Of a stretch of 44,310 nt of DNA, positions 1-7,446 are shown one piece after another. The notes under the pieces are model-generated. The model was not told where the DNA came from, ran no database searches, and was given only the letters and a program-made list of their open reading frames with translations. The stretch is taken from assembly GCA_910579865.1 (NCBI GenBank), contig CAJTXA010000026.1:1-44310 (forward strand), written 5' to 3'. The translations under genes were made by a program, and so were the position numbers. This DNA comes from an uncultured Lachnospiraceae bacterium (GTDB lineage: Bacteria > Bacillota > Clostridia > Lachnospirales > Lachnospiraceae). Within the stretch, counting starts at the first letter, position 1. Each line of letters begins with the position of its first letter.

Positions 1-369
1 ATATACAGCACAAGATTCAGCTAATAACTCTCCTGTTTCAAGAATCATCCTTTTATATCCCAATTCCATAGCCCACTCTATCAACAAGGCAACAAGTTTA
101 CTCCCTATCCCCCGTCCTTGATATTCAGTATGCACAAACACTCTCTTTAGTTCTATATTTTCTTCATCATACTTTCTTATAGCACCACCGCCAACCACCT
201 TATCATTTTCATAAACAACGATTGCTTCTTTTATTTCATCTAGCTGGTTATATTTCTTGTATTTATCTCTCTTTATCTTTTTTCCCACACGCCTGTCCAA
301 ATCAATATCAAGAAGTCGGCAGTTTTCTATAAAATCTTTATTCCTGCCGTCTGTTCTAATAAAATCCAT
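1..369 (-). CDS. GNAT family N-acetyltransferase (C-terminus off window)
   Basis: The reverse strand is open from an ATG at 369 to the window edge (123 codons, no stop), so the gene is partial. A GGAGGT ribosome binding site lies just upstream of the ATG (about 374-379). The acetyl-CoA pyrophosphate-binding loop of GNAT enzymes is visible as QGRGIGSKLV, preceded by the beta strand IELKRVFVHTEY and followed by LLIEWAMELGYKRMILETG. This is motif A of the fold. Members transfer an acetyl group from acetyl-CoA to an amine of a small molecule or protein; the substrate cannot be told. The C-terminal strands are missing. Confidence 0.85.
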   Translation of the reverse strand, partial: MDFIRTDGRNKDFIENCRLLDIDLDRRVGKKIKRDKYKKYNQLDEIKEAIVVYENDKVVGGGAIRKYDEENIELKRVFVHTEYQGRGIGSKLVALLIEWAMELGYKRMILETGELLAESCAVY

Positions 370-434
370 TAAAATCACCTCCATAGCTCAAATTGATAAG
401 TTAGATTATACCACGTTCATTCTCCATTTGCCAT

Positions 435-474
435 AAAAATGTGGAGCATAGCAACCGCCACGCCCCACATTTTT
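435..474. terminator. Inverted repeat, probable bidirectional terminator
   Basis: A 10-bp perfect inverted repeat (AAAAATGTGG at 435-444, CCACATTTTT at 465-474) encloses a 20-base loop. The stem ends in A/T runs on both sides, so it could stop transcripts from either strand. It lies between the acetyltransferase start and the toxin 3' end. The rest of 370-607 shows no convincing gene. Confidence 0.45.
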
Positions 475-607
475 TATCGCTCCAATGCTCTCTCGGCGTG
501 TTCATTATTGTTATTAACTATTTTTGTTTAAGTTTTATACAAATACACTCCTGTTTTTACTTTAATTATATCATTTATTATGGCTTGCTAATTTTCTGTT
601 GCCAATT

Positions 608-871
608 TTACTTATCTCGATAATGAGAACCATATAGTACAATTTTTATGGTATTACCTTCTATACGATAAACAATTCTATTTGCATCATCAATTCCACG
701 ACTCCAATAAGCTGCCAAATCTCCACTCAATTGTTCTGGTTTTCCAATTCCATCATATCTATTCCTTTCAATATCTTTTAATAATTGAAGGATTCGTTTT
801 CATGTTTTTTTATCTTGCTTTGTCCAATATTCAAAATCTTCCCATGCTTCTTCTGTCCATGCCTTAATCAT
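608..871 (-). pseudogene. YoeB/Txe-family toxin gene with in-frame stop
   Basis: Read on the reverse strand from the ATG at 871 this encodes 87 residues ending in VLYGSHYRDK. Residues 1-23 are MIKAWTEEAWEDFEYWTKQD then KKT; a TGA (800-802) occupies codon 24; the frame then continues with KRILQLLKDIERN and GIGKPEQLSGDLAAYWSR. This matches the YoeB/Txe mRNA-interferase fold over its whole length, and E. coli YoeB has a sense codon at that point. The truncated product lacks all catalytic residues, so the toxin is presumably dead. The start overlaps the antitoxin 3' end by 8 bp, the usual coupling of a toxin-antitoxin operon. A sequencing error at one base is the alternative. Confidence 0.82.
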
Positions 872-1115
872 CAAAATTCATCTCATGAACTGTACTTTCT
901 GTTGCTTCCATTTGCACCACTGATTTTCTGAGTCTAGACATATTTTCTTCGGAATAAAAAGGATCTACGGATACCTCAAACGGAATACGCTTTTCTCTTC
1001 CCAGTTTTTTAAGGTAAATATTAATTGCTGACGATAAAGATAATCCTATATCTGCACAAGCCTCTTCCGCTTTTTTCTTTACTTCGTCTTCTATACGTAA
1101 ACTAATTTGTGCCAT
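864..1115 (-). CDS. RelB/DinJ-family antitoxin
   Basis: An 83-residue protein starting MAQISLRIEDEVKKKAEEAC, a ribbon-helix-helix DNA-binding N-terminus typical of RelB/DinJ antitoxins, with an acidic C-terminal tail that in this family binds and neutralises the toxin. I prefer the ATG at 1115 over the adjacent ATG at 1118 because the GAGG ribosome binding site is then 7 bases away. It is the first gene of the operon and overlaps the YoeB-like toxin by 8 bp. Such antitoxins repress their own promoter, and a good promoter lies upstream at 1149-1177. Because the toxin is interrupted, the antitoxin may persist as a relic or cross-neutralise related toxins (inference). Confidence 0.85.
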   Translation of the reverse strand: MAQISLRIEDEVKKKAEEACADIGLSLSSAINIYLKKLGREKRIPFEVSVDPFYSEENMSRLRKSVVQMEATESTVHEMNFDD

Positions 1116-1148
1116 CATATCACCTCTTCCTTTTTTCTATTTAGTTTT

Positions 1149-1177
1149 AGTATATCTCCCTTTATAGCATTTGTAAA
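1149..1177 (-). promoter_or_regulatory. Promoter of the toxin-antitoxin operon
   Basis: On the reverse strand a -35 TTTACA (1172-1177) is separated by 17 bases from a -10 TATACT (1149-1154), a near-consensus sigma-A promoter about 35 bases ahead of the antitoxin start. Confidence 0.65.
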
Positions 1178-1255
1178 GTATTTTAATATCAAAAATATAT
1201 TTAACAAAGAATCTTATCCTTATAATTCTTTATATAATAATATGTCTATTATATT

Positions 1256-3004
1256 TTATGATATTAAATAATTTTTCAATTCAATAATAAATTTCCATAT
1301 TTCCTTAGTTTCGTCATACTCTATTTCATATAATTTATTTAATGCAGAAGAAATCCACTTAGATTTATTAAATGTTCTTTGTATACCATAATCTATTAAC
1401 CACGATTCTAGTTCACCAACTTTAACTATGAAAAGCCCTATACTAGCACAATTAATCAAAAGATTTTCACATGTCTTTTGCAAATCTTCTCTTAAAGAAT
1501 AATATCCATCTTTTTTTAAATTAGCAAGCTCATCTGATTCTTCGCGTATTTTTTTAAGAGATAACCGAAATTCAGATATTCTTGAATCTATTTCATTAGA
1601 ATCAGCATCTACTGATGGTAGTTGCTCGCTTGTTAGTTTTTTTGTTTCTTCATATAATTTACAAAGTGTCTTATGCTTATTTTGATTATGAAAAAAGTTA
1701 TATATAATATTACGATCATTAATAATTTGTTTCTTAAGTTGCTCATCTGATGATATATTAATAAGACTTTTAAATTCATGTATATCACGTATTACATCAA
1801 TATCGGCAATCATAGCAAACTTAATCCCAAGTATTTTATATGGTTCTATTAACTTCTTTAAGGTTTGTTTATTATGTGCATTTACAAAATGTATTTCATC
1901 CGATGAATTAACTTTCTGAAATAGCCTTTGATAAAAAGTAGTATCTGCATCCCCTTCTGTCGCAACTACACCTTTATAAAACATACCCTCCAAAACTCTT
2001 GATGAAGATAATAGTGGATCTGTTATAATACTATTTAAAATATCAGAATTAAGTACCTTTACTTCTATTTCATCATTTAATTTTCGGTTTAAATGTATTA
2101 TTGTAGCTTCTCGTGTTGAACCTAACAAACCCTTAAGAAAATCAACACTATGTGTAGATATAAAAATTTGCTGAGTATCATCAACAAGTTTTGAAATCAC
2201 TCCTCCTAATTTTATTGCTTGCGGAGGATGTAAAAAGGCTTCTGGTTCGTCTAACAAAATAACTGGCTTTTTAACTGCTATAATTGCACTAATTATTCCT
2301 ATAGCACTTCTAATTCCATCACCCTGAATATCAAGTAACGGATAATGATTCAATTGAGAATATGCTATTTGTGAATTATCTGATATTTTAGAAAAATCTA
2401 TACCTATTTTAAATTGTAGCATACCTAAATTAGATGTATCCAAATATATATCCAAATTAAATATATCCATAATTATTTGACGTACTTTTTGAGTTGCTTC
2501 TTTTCCCGATTCATATAAAGATTCTAAAACATTCTTCGCTCCTTCTTTCTGTAAATTCTTCACCGATTGACTCATTGCTAATTTTAATCTATTATCAGTA
2601 TTTAAAAAAGTTACAAATCCAGAACCTGTAGCATTTCTAAATTGCTGTCTATTACATTTAAGCCAATTATTTAATGTATTATTCAAATCTGATATTATTG
2701 ATAATGAGGGGCTTCCATCCAACATTGGCGATATATGTCTTAATAGGTCATTTCCATGTCTATCTTTTACAATTTGAAATTTATATCTTTTTTGAAGTGT
2801 TTCCCAATTTTCTGGATATGTAACATCTAACTTATCTAATAATATAAAATCATTTTTTTGTCCAGTTATATATGATAACATATCTTTTAATAATTGTGTT
2901 TTACCACAATTATTTGCTCCTACAAACACATTAATTTGATTAGGTTTCATTGAAAAAGTATTTTTAAATTGAATATTAGTAATATTATACTGATAATTTT
3001 CCAT
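1256..3004 (-). CDS. OLD-family AAA ATPase with TOPRIM nuclease domain
   Basis: A 582-residue protein with an ABC-type ATPase split by a long insertion. Walker A is GANNCGKT (29-36), the signature-like segment is DIQGDGIRS (225-233), Walker B is VILLDEPEAFLHPP (248-261) and the switch His is in STHS (283-286). A TOPRIM domain follows, with the acidic metal ligands in TEGDAD (E350) and IADIDV (D401, D403). This order is that of OLD (overcoming lysogenization defect) nucleases, several of which act in phage defence. No UvrD-like partner (Gabija GajB) or other defence gene lies beside it. AAGGAG precedes the ATG. A small XRE regulator lies 97 bases upstream in the same direction. Its DNA is conspicuously AT-rich. 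Defence is inferred; a DNA-repair role is possible. Confidence 0.82.
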   Translation of the reverse strand: MENYQYNITNIQFKNTFSMKPNQINVFVGANNCGKTQLLKDMLSYITGQKNDFILLDKLDVTYPENWETLQKRYKFQIVKDRHGNDLLRHISPMLDGSPSLSIISDLNNTLNNWLKCNRQQFRNATGSGFVTFLNTDNRLKLAMSQSVKNLQKEGAKNVLESLYESGKEATQKVRQIIMDIFNLDIYLDTSNLGMLQFKIGIDFSKISDNSQIAYSQLNHYPLLDIQGDGIRSAIGIISAIIAVKKPVILLDEPEAFLHPPQAIKLGGVISKLVDDTQQIFISTHSVDFLKGLLGSTREATIIHLNRKLNDEIEVKVLNSDILNSIITDPLLSSSRVLEGMFYKGVVATEGDADTTFYQRLFQKVNSSDEIHFVNAHNKQTLKKLIEPYKILGIKFAMIADIDVIRDIHEFKSLINISSDEQLKKQIINDRNIIYNFFHNQNKHKTLCKLYEETKKLTSEQLPSVDADSNEIDSRISEFRLSLKKIREESDELANLKKDGYYSLREDLQKTCENLLINCASIGLFIVKVGELESWLIDYGIQRTFNKSKWISSALNKLYEIEYDETKEIWKFIIELKNYLIS

Positions 3005-3101
3005 TTAACTTTTGCTCCTTAACATTTTAATAAAATAATCCATATATAATTATTGTTTATAAATTTATAATTATAAAATTTGCTTAAAATAGTACTATTC
3101 T

Positions 3102-3347
3102 TTAATCCAACAATTCCTGATAACTCACATCTAATACCTTCGCTATGCTCTTCAATTCAATATCTGTTACGAACCTCTCCCCACTTTCCATTCTTTGCAC
3201 TGCATTTTTATCAATATCAAGCCCTGCCATTTGAAGCATATCTGCCAGTTTTCTTTGTGATGTCTTTTCTGGTAACTTCTTCCGAATCTCTTTTATTTTA
3301 CTTCCACAAATATTATTTCTATTATCCCTCGTCTTATTTTTATACAT
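3102..3347 (-). CDS. Small XRE-family (Cro/CI) transcriptional regulator
   Basis: An 81-residue protein with one helix-turn-helix of the XRE type: SQRKLADMLQMAGLDIDKN (recognition region) followed by AVQRMESGERFVTDIELKSI and KVLDVSYQELLD. I chose the ATG at 3347 because GGGAGA lies 5-6 bases ahead of it; a start at 3368 would leave the binding site inside the gene. It is divergent from the DUF6809-like gene and upstream of the OLD nuclease in the same direction, so it could control either or both. A -10 TATAAT on the reverse strand is at 3390-3395. Confidence 0.85.
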   Translation of the reverse strand: MYKNKTRDNRNNICGSKIKEIRKKLPEKTSQRKLADMLQMAGLDIDKNAVQRMESGERFVTDIELKSIAKVLDVSYQELLD

Positions 3348-3361
3348 AAATTTCTCCCGAT

Positions 3362-3434
3362 TTGACATTTAGTAATTGCCATTTTTCTCATTATATGGTA
3401 AACTACAAAAAAGTTGACATTCACTAAATGTTAA
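3362..3434. promoter_or_regulatory. Divergent promoter region with repeated TTGACATT motif
   Basis: Two related motifs, TTGACATTTAGTAAT (from 3362) and TTGACATTCACTAAATGTTAA (3414-3434, listed here only to show its near-palindrome: TTGACATTCA against TTAACATTTA, 8 of 10 matching), flank a reverse-strand -10 TATAAT (3390-3395). This arrangement suits operators bound by the adjacent XRE protein. Binding is inferred. Confidence 0.45.
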
Positions 3435-3458
3435 ATCATTAAAAAGGAGAGCTATTTT

Positions 3459-3758
3459 ATGAAAAGTGTATTATCAGCATTATACGATGGCGAAATTTTT
3501 CCAGCAGAACAATATTCTCCTAAAACGGAAGAATATCGTAAACTTACAGAAAAGCATATTCACCATTACAATGATTTCATTGAAATTTTAGAAAAACTGA
3601 ATCCACCTTTAGACAAACAATTTATTGAGATTATGGACGAACAGCTTGACGTAATACCTACTGAATTTTCTGAAATGTTCATTGATGGTTTTCGATTAGG
3701 TGCAAGAATTATGATTGAAGTCTTTCAAGGTGATTTAAACATCAAAGAAAAACCATAA
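3459..3758 (+). CDS. DUF6809-like conserved hypothetical protein
   Basis: A 99-residue soluble protein, largely helical by appearance, beginning MKSVLSALYDGEIFPAEQY and ending in EMFIDGFRLGARIMIEVFQG. The opening SALYDGEI.P segment and the closing FRLGARIMIEV segment resemble the DUF6809 family, which is common in Lachnospiraceae mobile DNA; the assignment is from memory of that pattern. No catalytic motif is seen and the function is unknown. AAGGAGAG lies 9-10 bases before the ATG. It is transcribed away from the XRE regulator and ends at a strong terminator. Confidence 0.75.
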   Translation: MKSVLSALYDGEIFPAEQYSPKTEEYRKLTEKHIHHYNDFIEILEKLNPPLDKQFIEIMDEQLDVIPTEFSEMFIDGFRLGARIMIEVFQGDLNIKEKP

Positions 3759-3790
3759 TTTCTATCCGCTAAATATGTACCATCTTACTA

Positions 3791-3838
3791 AAACTAAGAG
3801 AGCGAAATAACTTATTTTGTTATTCGCTCTCTTAGTTT
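3791..3838. terminator. Strong bidirectional terminator
   Basis: A 16-bp perfect inverted repeat (3791-3806 with 3823-3838) with further pairing inside the loop, flanked by A-runs on the left and T-runs on the right. It lies between the DUF6809-like gene (+) and mobV (-), which converge here, so it can serve both. Confidence 0.85.
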
Positions 3839-3986
3839 TTATATTCCTATTATAATATTAAAATTTCAGTAAACTATCTTTCGAGTTTTCTTCCTTATCA
3901 CATTTTATTTTCACATTTATTATAAAATCAATATTTTATATTATTATAAAAAATGAATCACAATCAAACTTTCTTTTCCACCTCTA

Positions 3987-5231
3987 TCATAATGTTATAT
4001 CCCTCTTTTTCTGTGATATTTTTACCATTTCTAATACTTCTCTTTCCTTCTGGCTTTCAACAATACGCTTAATTTCTTCCTCTCCTAGTTCTGATTTTAT
4101 TTGATGAAACATAACTATTTCCTTCCGAAAATCTACATTTTCTTTTTTCATTTGCTCTAAATGCTGATCCAAATGTTGTACTTGTTTTTGAAGATATTCA
4201 TTTCTTTTCTTCATTTTATCTAGTAATCCATTCAATCGAACATTTTCTATCAATGCAGATACTAATGTTTCTTTTATCTTTTCTATCAATGGCACTGCTT
4301 TTTTCTCTCGATAATTTTTCGCTGTCATCCATACGGCTGCTTCTGGTAATTGCCATGCTTCATCTTCTCGAATCATAGAAATATTCTTTTCCACTATTTT
4401 CTTATTAGAAGTCAGTTTTAAAAGTTCTTTTTCCATCTTCTCTTTCTTTCCCTGTAATGATTTTATTTCCTCTGTTTTATCCATTATTGTTTCTTGCATT
4501 TCTTGTACTACTTGATCCATTTCCTTTTTCTGTGTTGTCAGCTCTACAACCTCTTTCTCTCGTTCCTGTTTCTTAAACTCTAACACATCTAAATGTTTTC
4601 GATTTGTTCCTAGATGTTTCCAAGCAACTCCATATTGTTCCATTATTTCTGATAATTCTTGCTTCTCTGCTGTTATCCACTGATTCCATTCAGTTTCTCT
4701 TTTTGTACCACCTTGAAAGCCTTGTTCTGCAAGAGCTTGTTTTAAAGAAACTCTAGTATCCATTCCTCTTTTACTTCCTGTTACAAAAGGAACAAAATCA
4801 ATATGTAAATGTGGTGTTTCTTCATCCATATGTAAATGTGCAGCAAATACTCTAAGATTAGGATTTCTTTTTTGAAATCCTTTCATAAATTTATCCAGAA
4901 TCTTTTTCGCTAACTCCCCATATTCACTTTGAGTATTCATATCTTCTTTATTTCCTATTTGAAAAATAACTTCATGAAATAACTTTTCCTGTTTTCCTGT
5001 TCGTATCTTATCATAATAATTATCAATTCTTCTGTCACTACGAGTCTGCTTTGCATTATATCGTTCTTGTGCTTCATTAAACAATTCATGATAAACACAT
5101 TCTATGTTCTCATTACAATATTCAATATTATATTGGGTATAATCCTCTTTTACATTTTTCGCTTTAAATGCTCTACGATTATGAGTAAGAGAACCTTTTC
5201 CTACCATGCCACTAATCGATCGTTGTATCAT
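3987..5231 (-). CDS. MobV/Pre-family relaxase
   Basis: A 414-residue protein beginning MIQRSISGMVGKGSLTHNRR. The MobV metal-binding motif is clear: HLHMDEETPHLHIDFVP. The N-terminal half is the Mob/Pre relaxase domain, which nicks oriT and forms a covalent link with the transferred strand. The C-terminal half (from about residue 210) is a long coiled coil rich in E, K, Q and L, usual for MobV. The ATG at 5231 is preceded by GGAGG at the right distance; an upstream TTG at 5249 would place that site inside the gene. It belongs to the mobilizable element reaching to guaA. Such elements borrow the transfer pore of a helper conjugative element. Confidence 0.93.
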   Translation of the reverse strand: MIQRSISGMVGKGSLTHNRRAFKAKNVKEDYTQYNIEYCNENIECVYHELFNEAQERYNAKQTRSDRRIDNYYDKIRTGKQEKLFHEVIFQIGNKEDMNTQSEYGELAKKILDKFMKGFQKRNPNLRVFAAHLHMDEETPHLHIDFVPFVTGSKRGMDTRVSLKQALAEQGFQGGTKRETEWNQWITAEKQELSEIMEQYGVAWKHLGTNRKHLDVLEFKKQEREKEVVELTTQKKEMDQVVQEMQETIMDKTEEIKSLQGKKEKMEKELLKLTSNKKIVEKNISMIREDEAWQLPEAAVWMTAKNYREKKAVPLIEKIKETLVSALIENVRLNGLLDKMKKRNEYLQKQVQHLDQHLEQMKKENVDFRKEIVMFHQIKSELGEEEIKRIVESQKEREVLEMVKISQKKRDITL

Positions 5232-5280
5232 CTTCTCCTCCTTTAACAATAATAGATAATACTCCAGTTACAATAGCTTT

Positions 5281-5360
5281 GTTACTTTCTCCGAAAGTAA
5301 CGCAAAAGCACTTTCGACATTTCATATCAAAAGTGTCTTTGCGCCCTGCGGGGCTTTTTT
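5281..5360. other. Candidate oriT: three nested hairpins upstream of mobV
   Basis: Immediately upstream of the relaxase gene lie three consecutive inverted repeats. The first is GTTACTTTC/GAAAGTAAC with a 3-base loop (5281-5301, perfect). The second pairs 5301-5314 with 5330-5343 (12 of 14). The third is GCCC/GGGC (5343-5354) followed by six T. MobV origins of transfer usually lie next to mob and contain short inverted repeats near the nick. The nick site itself cannot be assigned. The third hairpin alone could be a plus-strand terminator. The rest of 5250-5547 holds no gene. Confidence 0.5.
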
Positions 5361-5547
5361 CATCTATCAGGTTTCTCTTTCACTTCGCTCGATTCACTTT
5401 TCTATTTTTTATCTATACTAAATCATAATCTAAAAAAATAAATCTAAGTTTGAGAAAAAATTATCATTAAATAATTCCACCCTATTTTCCCTTTATGATT
5501 TCAAACAGATGCGTGTCACGCATCTGTTATTTACACTGAAAGCAAAC

Positions 5548-5781
5548 TTACCATCGGAAACTTTCTGGCACTCCACGTCTGTCCAAATATTCCTTTCGTG
5601 CCTTTTCTTTTTCTTCTTCTGTAAGTGCTACTTTATACTTTGTATATAACTCTCTCATCACCAAAGCATCTAGTTTCTGTTCCAATCCCTTCTGTATTTC
5701 TGGTAAAAATTCTTCCTGCTCCAGCAAAAAATATTTGACAAGTGCCAAAAATAGTTCCTGTGAAATCTGCACATTCTTCAT
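5548..5781 (-). CDS. Small conserved mobile-element protein, function unknown
   Basis: A 77-residue charged protein starting MKNVQISQELFLALVKYF and ending EYLDRRGVPESFRW. Helices are predicted by eye; there is no membrane segment and no catalytic motif. I chose the ATG at 5781 because AAGGA lies 7 bases upstream. An in-frame ATG at 5853 has no ribosome binding site and would put the GTGACG repeat array inside the coding sequence. Similar short proteins with an RRG.PESFRW-like end accompany RepA-like ATPases in Lachnospiraceae elements (from memory). It lies between repA-like and mobV genes and is transcribed with them. Confidence 0.7.
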   Translation of the reverse strand: MKNVQISQELFLALVKYFLLEQEEFLPEIQKGLEQKLDALVMRELYTKYKVALTEEEKEKARKEYLDRRGVPESFRW

Positions 5782-5803
5782 TTCTCGTTCCTTCACCCTT
5801 TCC

Positions 5804-5885
5804 GTGACGGTTGTGACGATTGTGACGATATTTTTACTATCATATCGTTCCATAAAATACCGTCACAATCGTCACATATCGTCAC
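5804..5885. repeat. GTGACG iteron-like array in inverted arrangement
   Basis: GTGACG occurs at 5804, 5813 and 5822, a strict 9-bp pitch. Its complement CGTCAC occurs at 5861, 5870 and 5880, a 9-10-bp pitch. The two triplets face each other across a 33-bp AT-rich centre. The array lies between the RepA-like ATPase gene and the small downstream gene. Such a layout fits iterons of a replication origin or a dense operator; which one cannot be decided from sequence. Confidence 0.7.
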
Positions 5886-5956
5886 GCTTCTTTTATCTGC
5901 TCCATTTTTTAATAGATAATACCTATTTTCTATATCAACACATCAATTTCCAATAT

Positions 5957-7126
5957 TTATAAAGAAACCTCTTTTTCTAATGATTTCGTCTGTAACTTTA
6001 ATGTAATTTTTCTTCCATTATGTCCTCTACTGCTTTCATAATAGATTCCATACTCCATTGAAAGACGTTCCATGCTAATATTTAACTTCCTTGTTAAAAT
6101 ATTAGGCTGTATTTCTAACTGTAATATTTTTATTAGTTCGGAAGCTGTTCCACTCCATTCTGGTTGTTCACTAGAAATCAGTTTTGCTATCGTTTCCAAT
6201 AATGGATCGGGTGGCTGTTTCCAAAGCTCTGTTTCTGCCTTTTTGAATTTCCAAATACAAGTTTCTCTCTCAAACTCGATTGTCAATTCTTGATCAGGCT
6301 GATCCCTCCCTACTATATCCAAAACAGCTATATTATCTGTACGTTTTTTCTTCTGCATAATAAATGCTCCATCTGCTGCACCTAATAATCCATTTGTACC
6401 AGAAATCATCTCAAAACTATCCTCGGATTCTAACTTGCGGGTATGATGAACCAATAGCAAACACACTCCATAAGTATCACTAAATGCCTTTAATTTTGTT
6501 ACAATCTCATAATCAATCGAATAACTATATCGATCCCCACTTGCTTCTCTCACCTTTTGAAGAGTATCTATAATCATCAACTTTGTATCCCTATGAGCCT
6601 TTACAAAGTTTTCTAATTGTTCACATAACCCCTCACTTAATGATTTTGCCCTTACTGATAAATAAAAATGATCGGCACTTTCTACACCAAACATACGAGA
6701 AAGCCGTCTCTGAAGCCTTGCATAATCATCTTCTAAAGCAAGATATAACACCGTTCCCTGATAAACTGGATACTCCCATAATGGAATCCCCATTGCCACA
6801 TGATAAGCAAGTTGTGCCATAAAAAAGGACTTCCCTACTTTAGGAGCGCCAACAAACAAATATGTACCACCATATAAAATACCATCTATAATCGGAATTC
6901 TTGGTGGATAAGTTGTGTCATAAAGCTCTGTCATGGATACTACTTGTAATCCATCTTGCCCAGATTTCTCTGGGCTAATGGTATGAAAATCATTAAAATT
7001 GGTGGCTTGTAGATTGATTTGTTTCTGCGGATTTGTTATAATCTCAATGAAGTTTTTTTCTTGTGGCTGCTCCCCATCTGCGCCAACAGATGAGAAAGGG
7101 GCAGTCACTTTCTTTGTTTCTATCAT
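5957..7126 (-). CDS. RepA-like AAA ATPase (RecA/KaiC-type helicase fold)
   Basis: A 389-residue protein. Residues 1-85 are a divergent N-terminus. A RecA-fold ATPase core follows: Walker A GAPKVGKS (93-100), MAQLAYHVAMGIPLW, the strand VLYLALEDD, Walker B LMIIDTLQ, and LLLVHHTRK. This is the AAA_25/RepA pattern, as in the RSF1010 RepA hexameric helicase. The C-terminal 80 residues look like a winged helix (ASELIKILQL, ILTRKLNISMERL). AAAGGAG precedes the ATG, which overlaps the stop of the preceding gene as ATGA. It is likely the element's replication or regulatory ATPase, and the GTGACG array beside it may be its target (inference). Confidence 0.87.
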   Translation of the reverse strand: MIETKKVTAPFSSVGADGEQPQEKNFIEIITNPQKQINLQATNFNDFHTISPEKSGQDGLQVVSMTELYDTTYPPRIPIIDGILYGGTYLFVGAPKVGKSFFMAQLAYHVAMGIPLWEYPVYQGTVLYLALEDDYARLQRRLSRMFGVESADHFYLSVRAKSLSEGLCEQLENFVKAHRDTKLMIIDTLQKVREASGDRYSYSIDYEIVTKLKAFSDTYGVCLLLVHHTRKLESEDSFEMISGTNGLLGAADGAFIMQKKKRTDNIAVLDIVGRDQPDQELTIEFERETCIWKFKKAETELWKQPPDPLLETIAKLISSEQPEWSGTASELIKILQLEIQPNILTRKLNISMERLSMEYGIYYESSRGHNGRKITLKLQTKSLEKEVSL

Positions 7127-7446
7127 TCCTCTTCTCCTTTCAAACCATTTAATGTAATTGCAATTACTTGTAAAGTATAAAGTAATTCTTCATTCTCAGA
7201 ACTGCATAGTTCCAGCCGCTTTAATTCTTCATAAATGGCTGTCATCTGATTTTTCAAAGCCTTATATACTCGTGGATTTCCTTGTACCACTACATCTCGA
7301 CACAAAAGCCTTCTTGTAATATAGTCTTGTTTTGTCAATCCTGATAATTCCACAAAATCATTTAATAGCTTTGATTCCTCTTCTGATACACGAAACGCTA
7401 CCGTATGATTTCTCCATCTTCCTTTATTATCCAATTTCCTTTCCAT
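7123..7446 (-). CDS. Ribbon-helix-helix mobilization (MobC-like) protein
   Basis: A 107-residue protein beginning MERKLDNKGRWRNHTVAFRV. The segment TVAFRVSEEESKLLNDFVEL then SGLTKQDYITRRLL is the ribbon-helix-helix fold found in MobC-type accessory proteins, which bind near oriT and help the relaxase. The rest is helical with a possible coiled coil. It overlaps the integrase 3' end by 20 bp and the RepA-like gene by 4 bp, so the three are translationally coupled. It could instead be a plain RHH repressor of the operon. Confidence 0.75.
   Translation of the reverse strand: MERKLDNKGRWRNHTVAFRVSEEESKLLNDFVELSGLTKQDYITRRLLCRDVVVQGNPRVYKALKNQMTAIYEELKRLELCSSENEELLYTLQVIAITLNGLKGEEE

Noticed and set aside
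441..623. Plus-strand hydrophobic ORF
   Set aside because: It starts inside a terminator hairpin, has no ribosome binding site and overlaps the toxin 3' end on the other strand.
1256..3004. Gabija or other named multi-gene defence system
   Set aside because: The OLD-like gene matches the GajA domain order, but no UvrD-like helicase or other partner gene is adjacent.
5804..5885. CRISPR array
   Set aside because: The repeat units are only 6-9 bp at 9-bp pitch, half in the opposite orientation, with no spacers and no cas genes.
5735..5962. Plus-strand ORF across the GTGACG array
   Set aside because: It lies opposite the small element gene and repeat array, has no ribosome binding site and low-complexity sequence.
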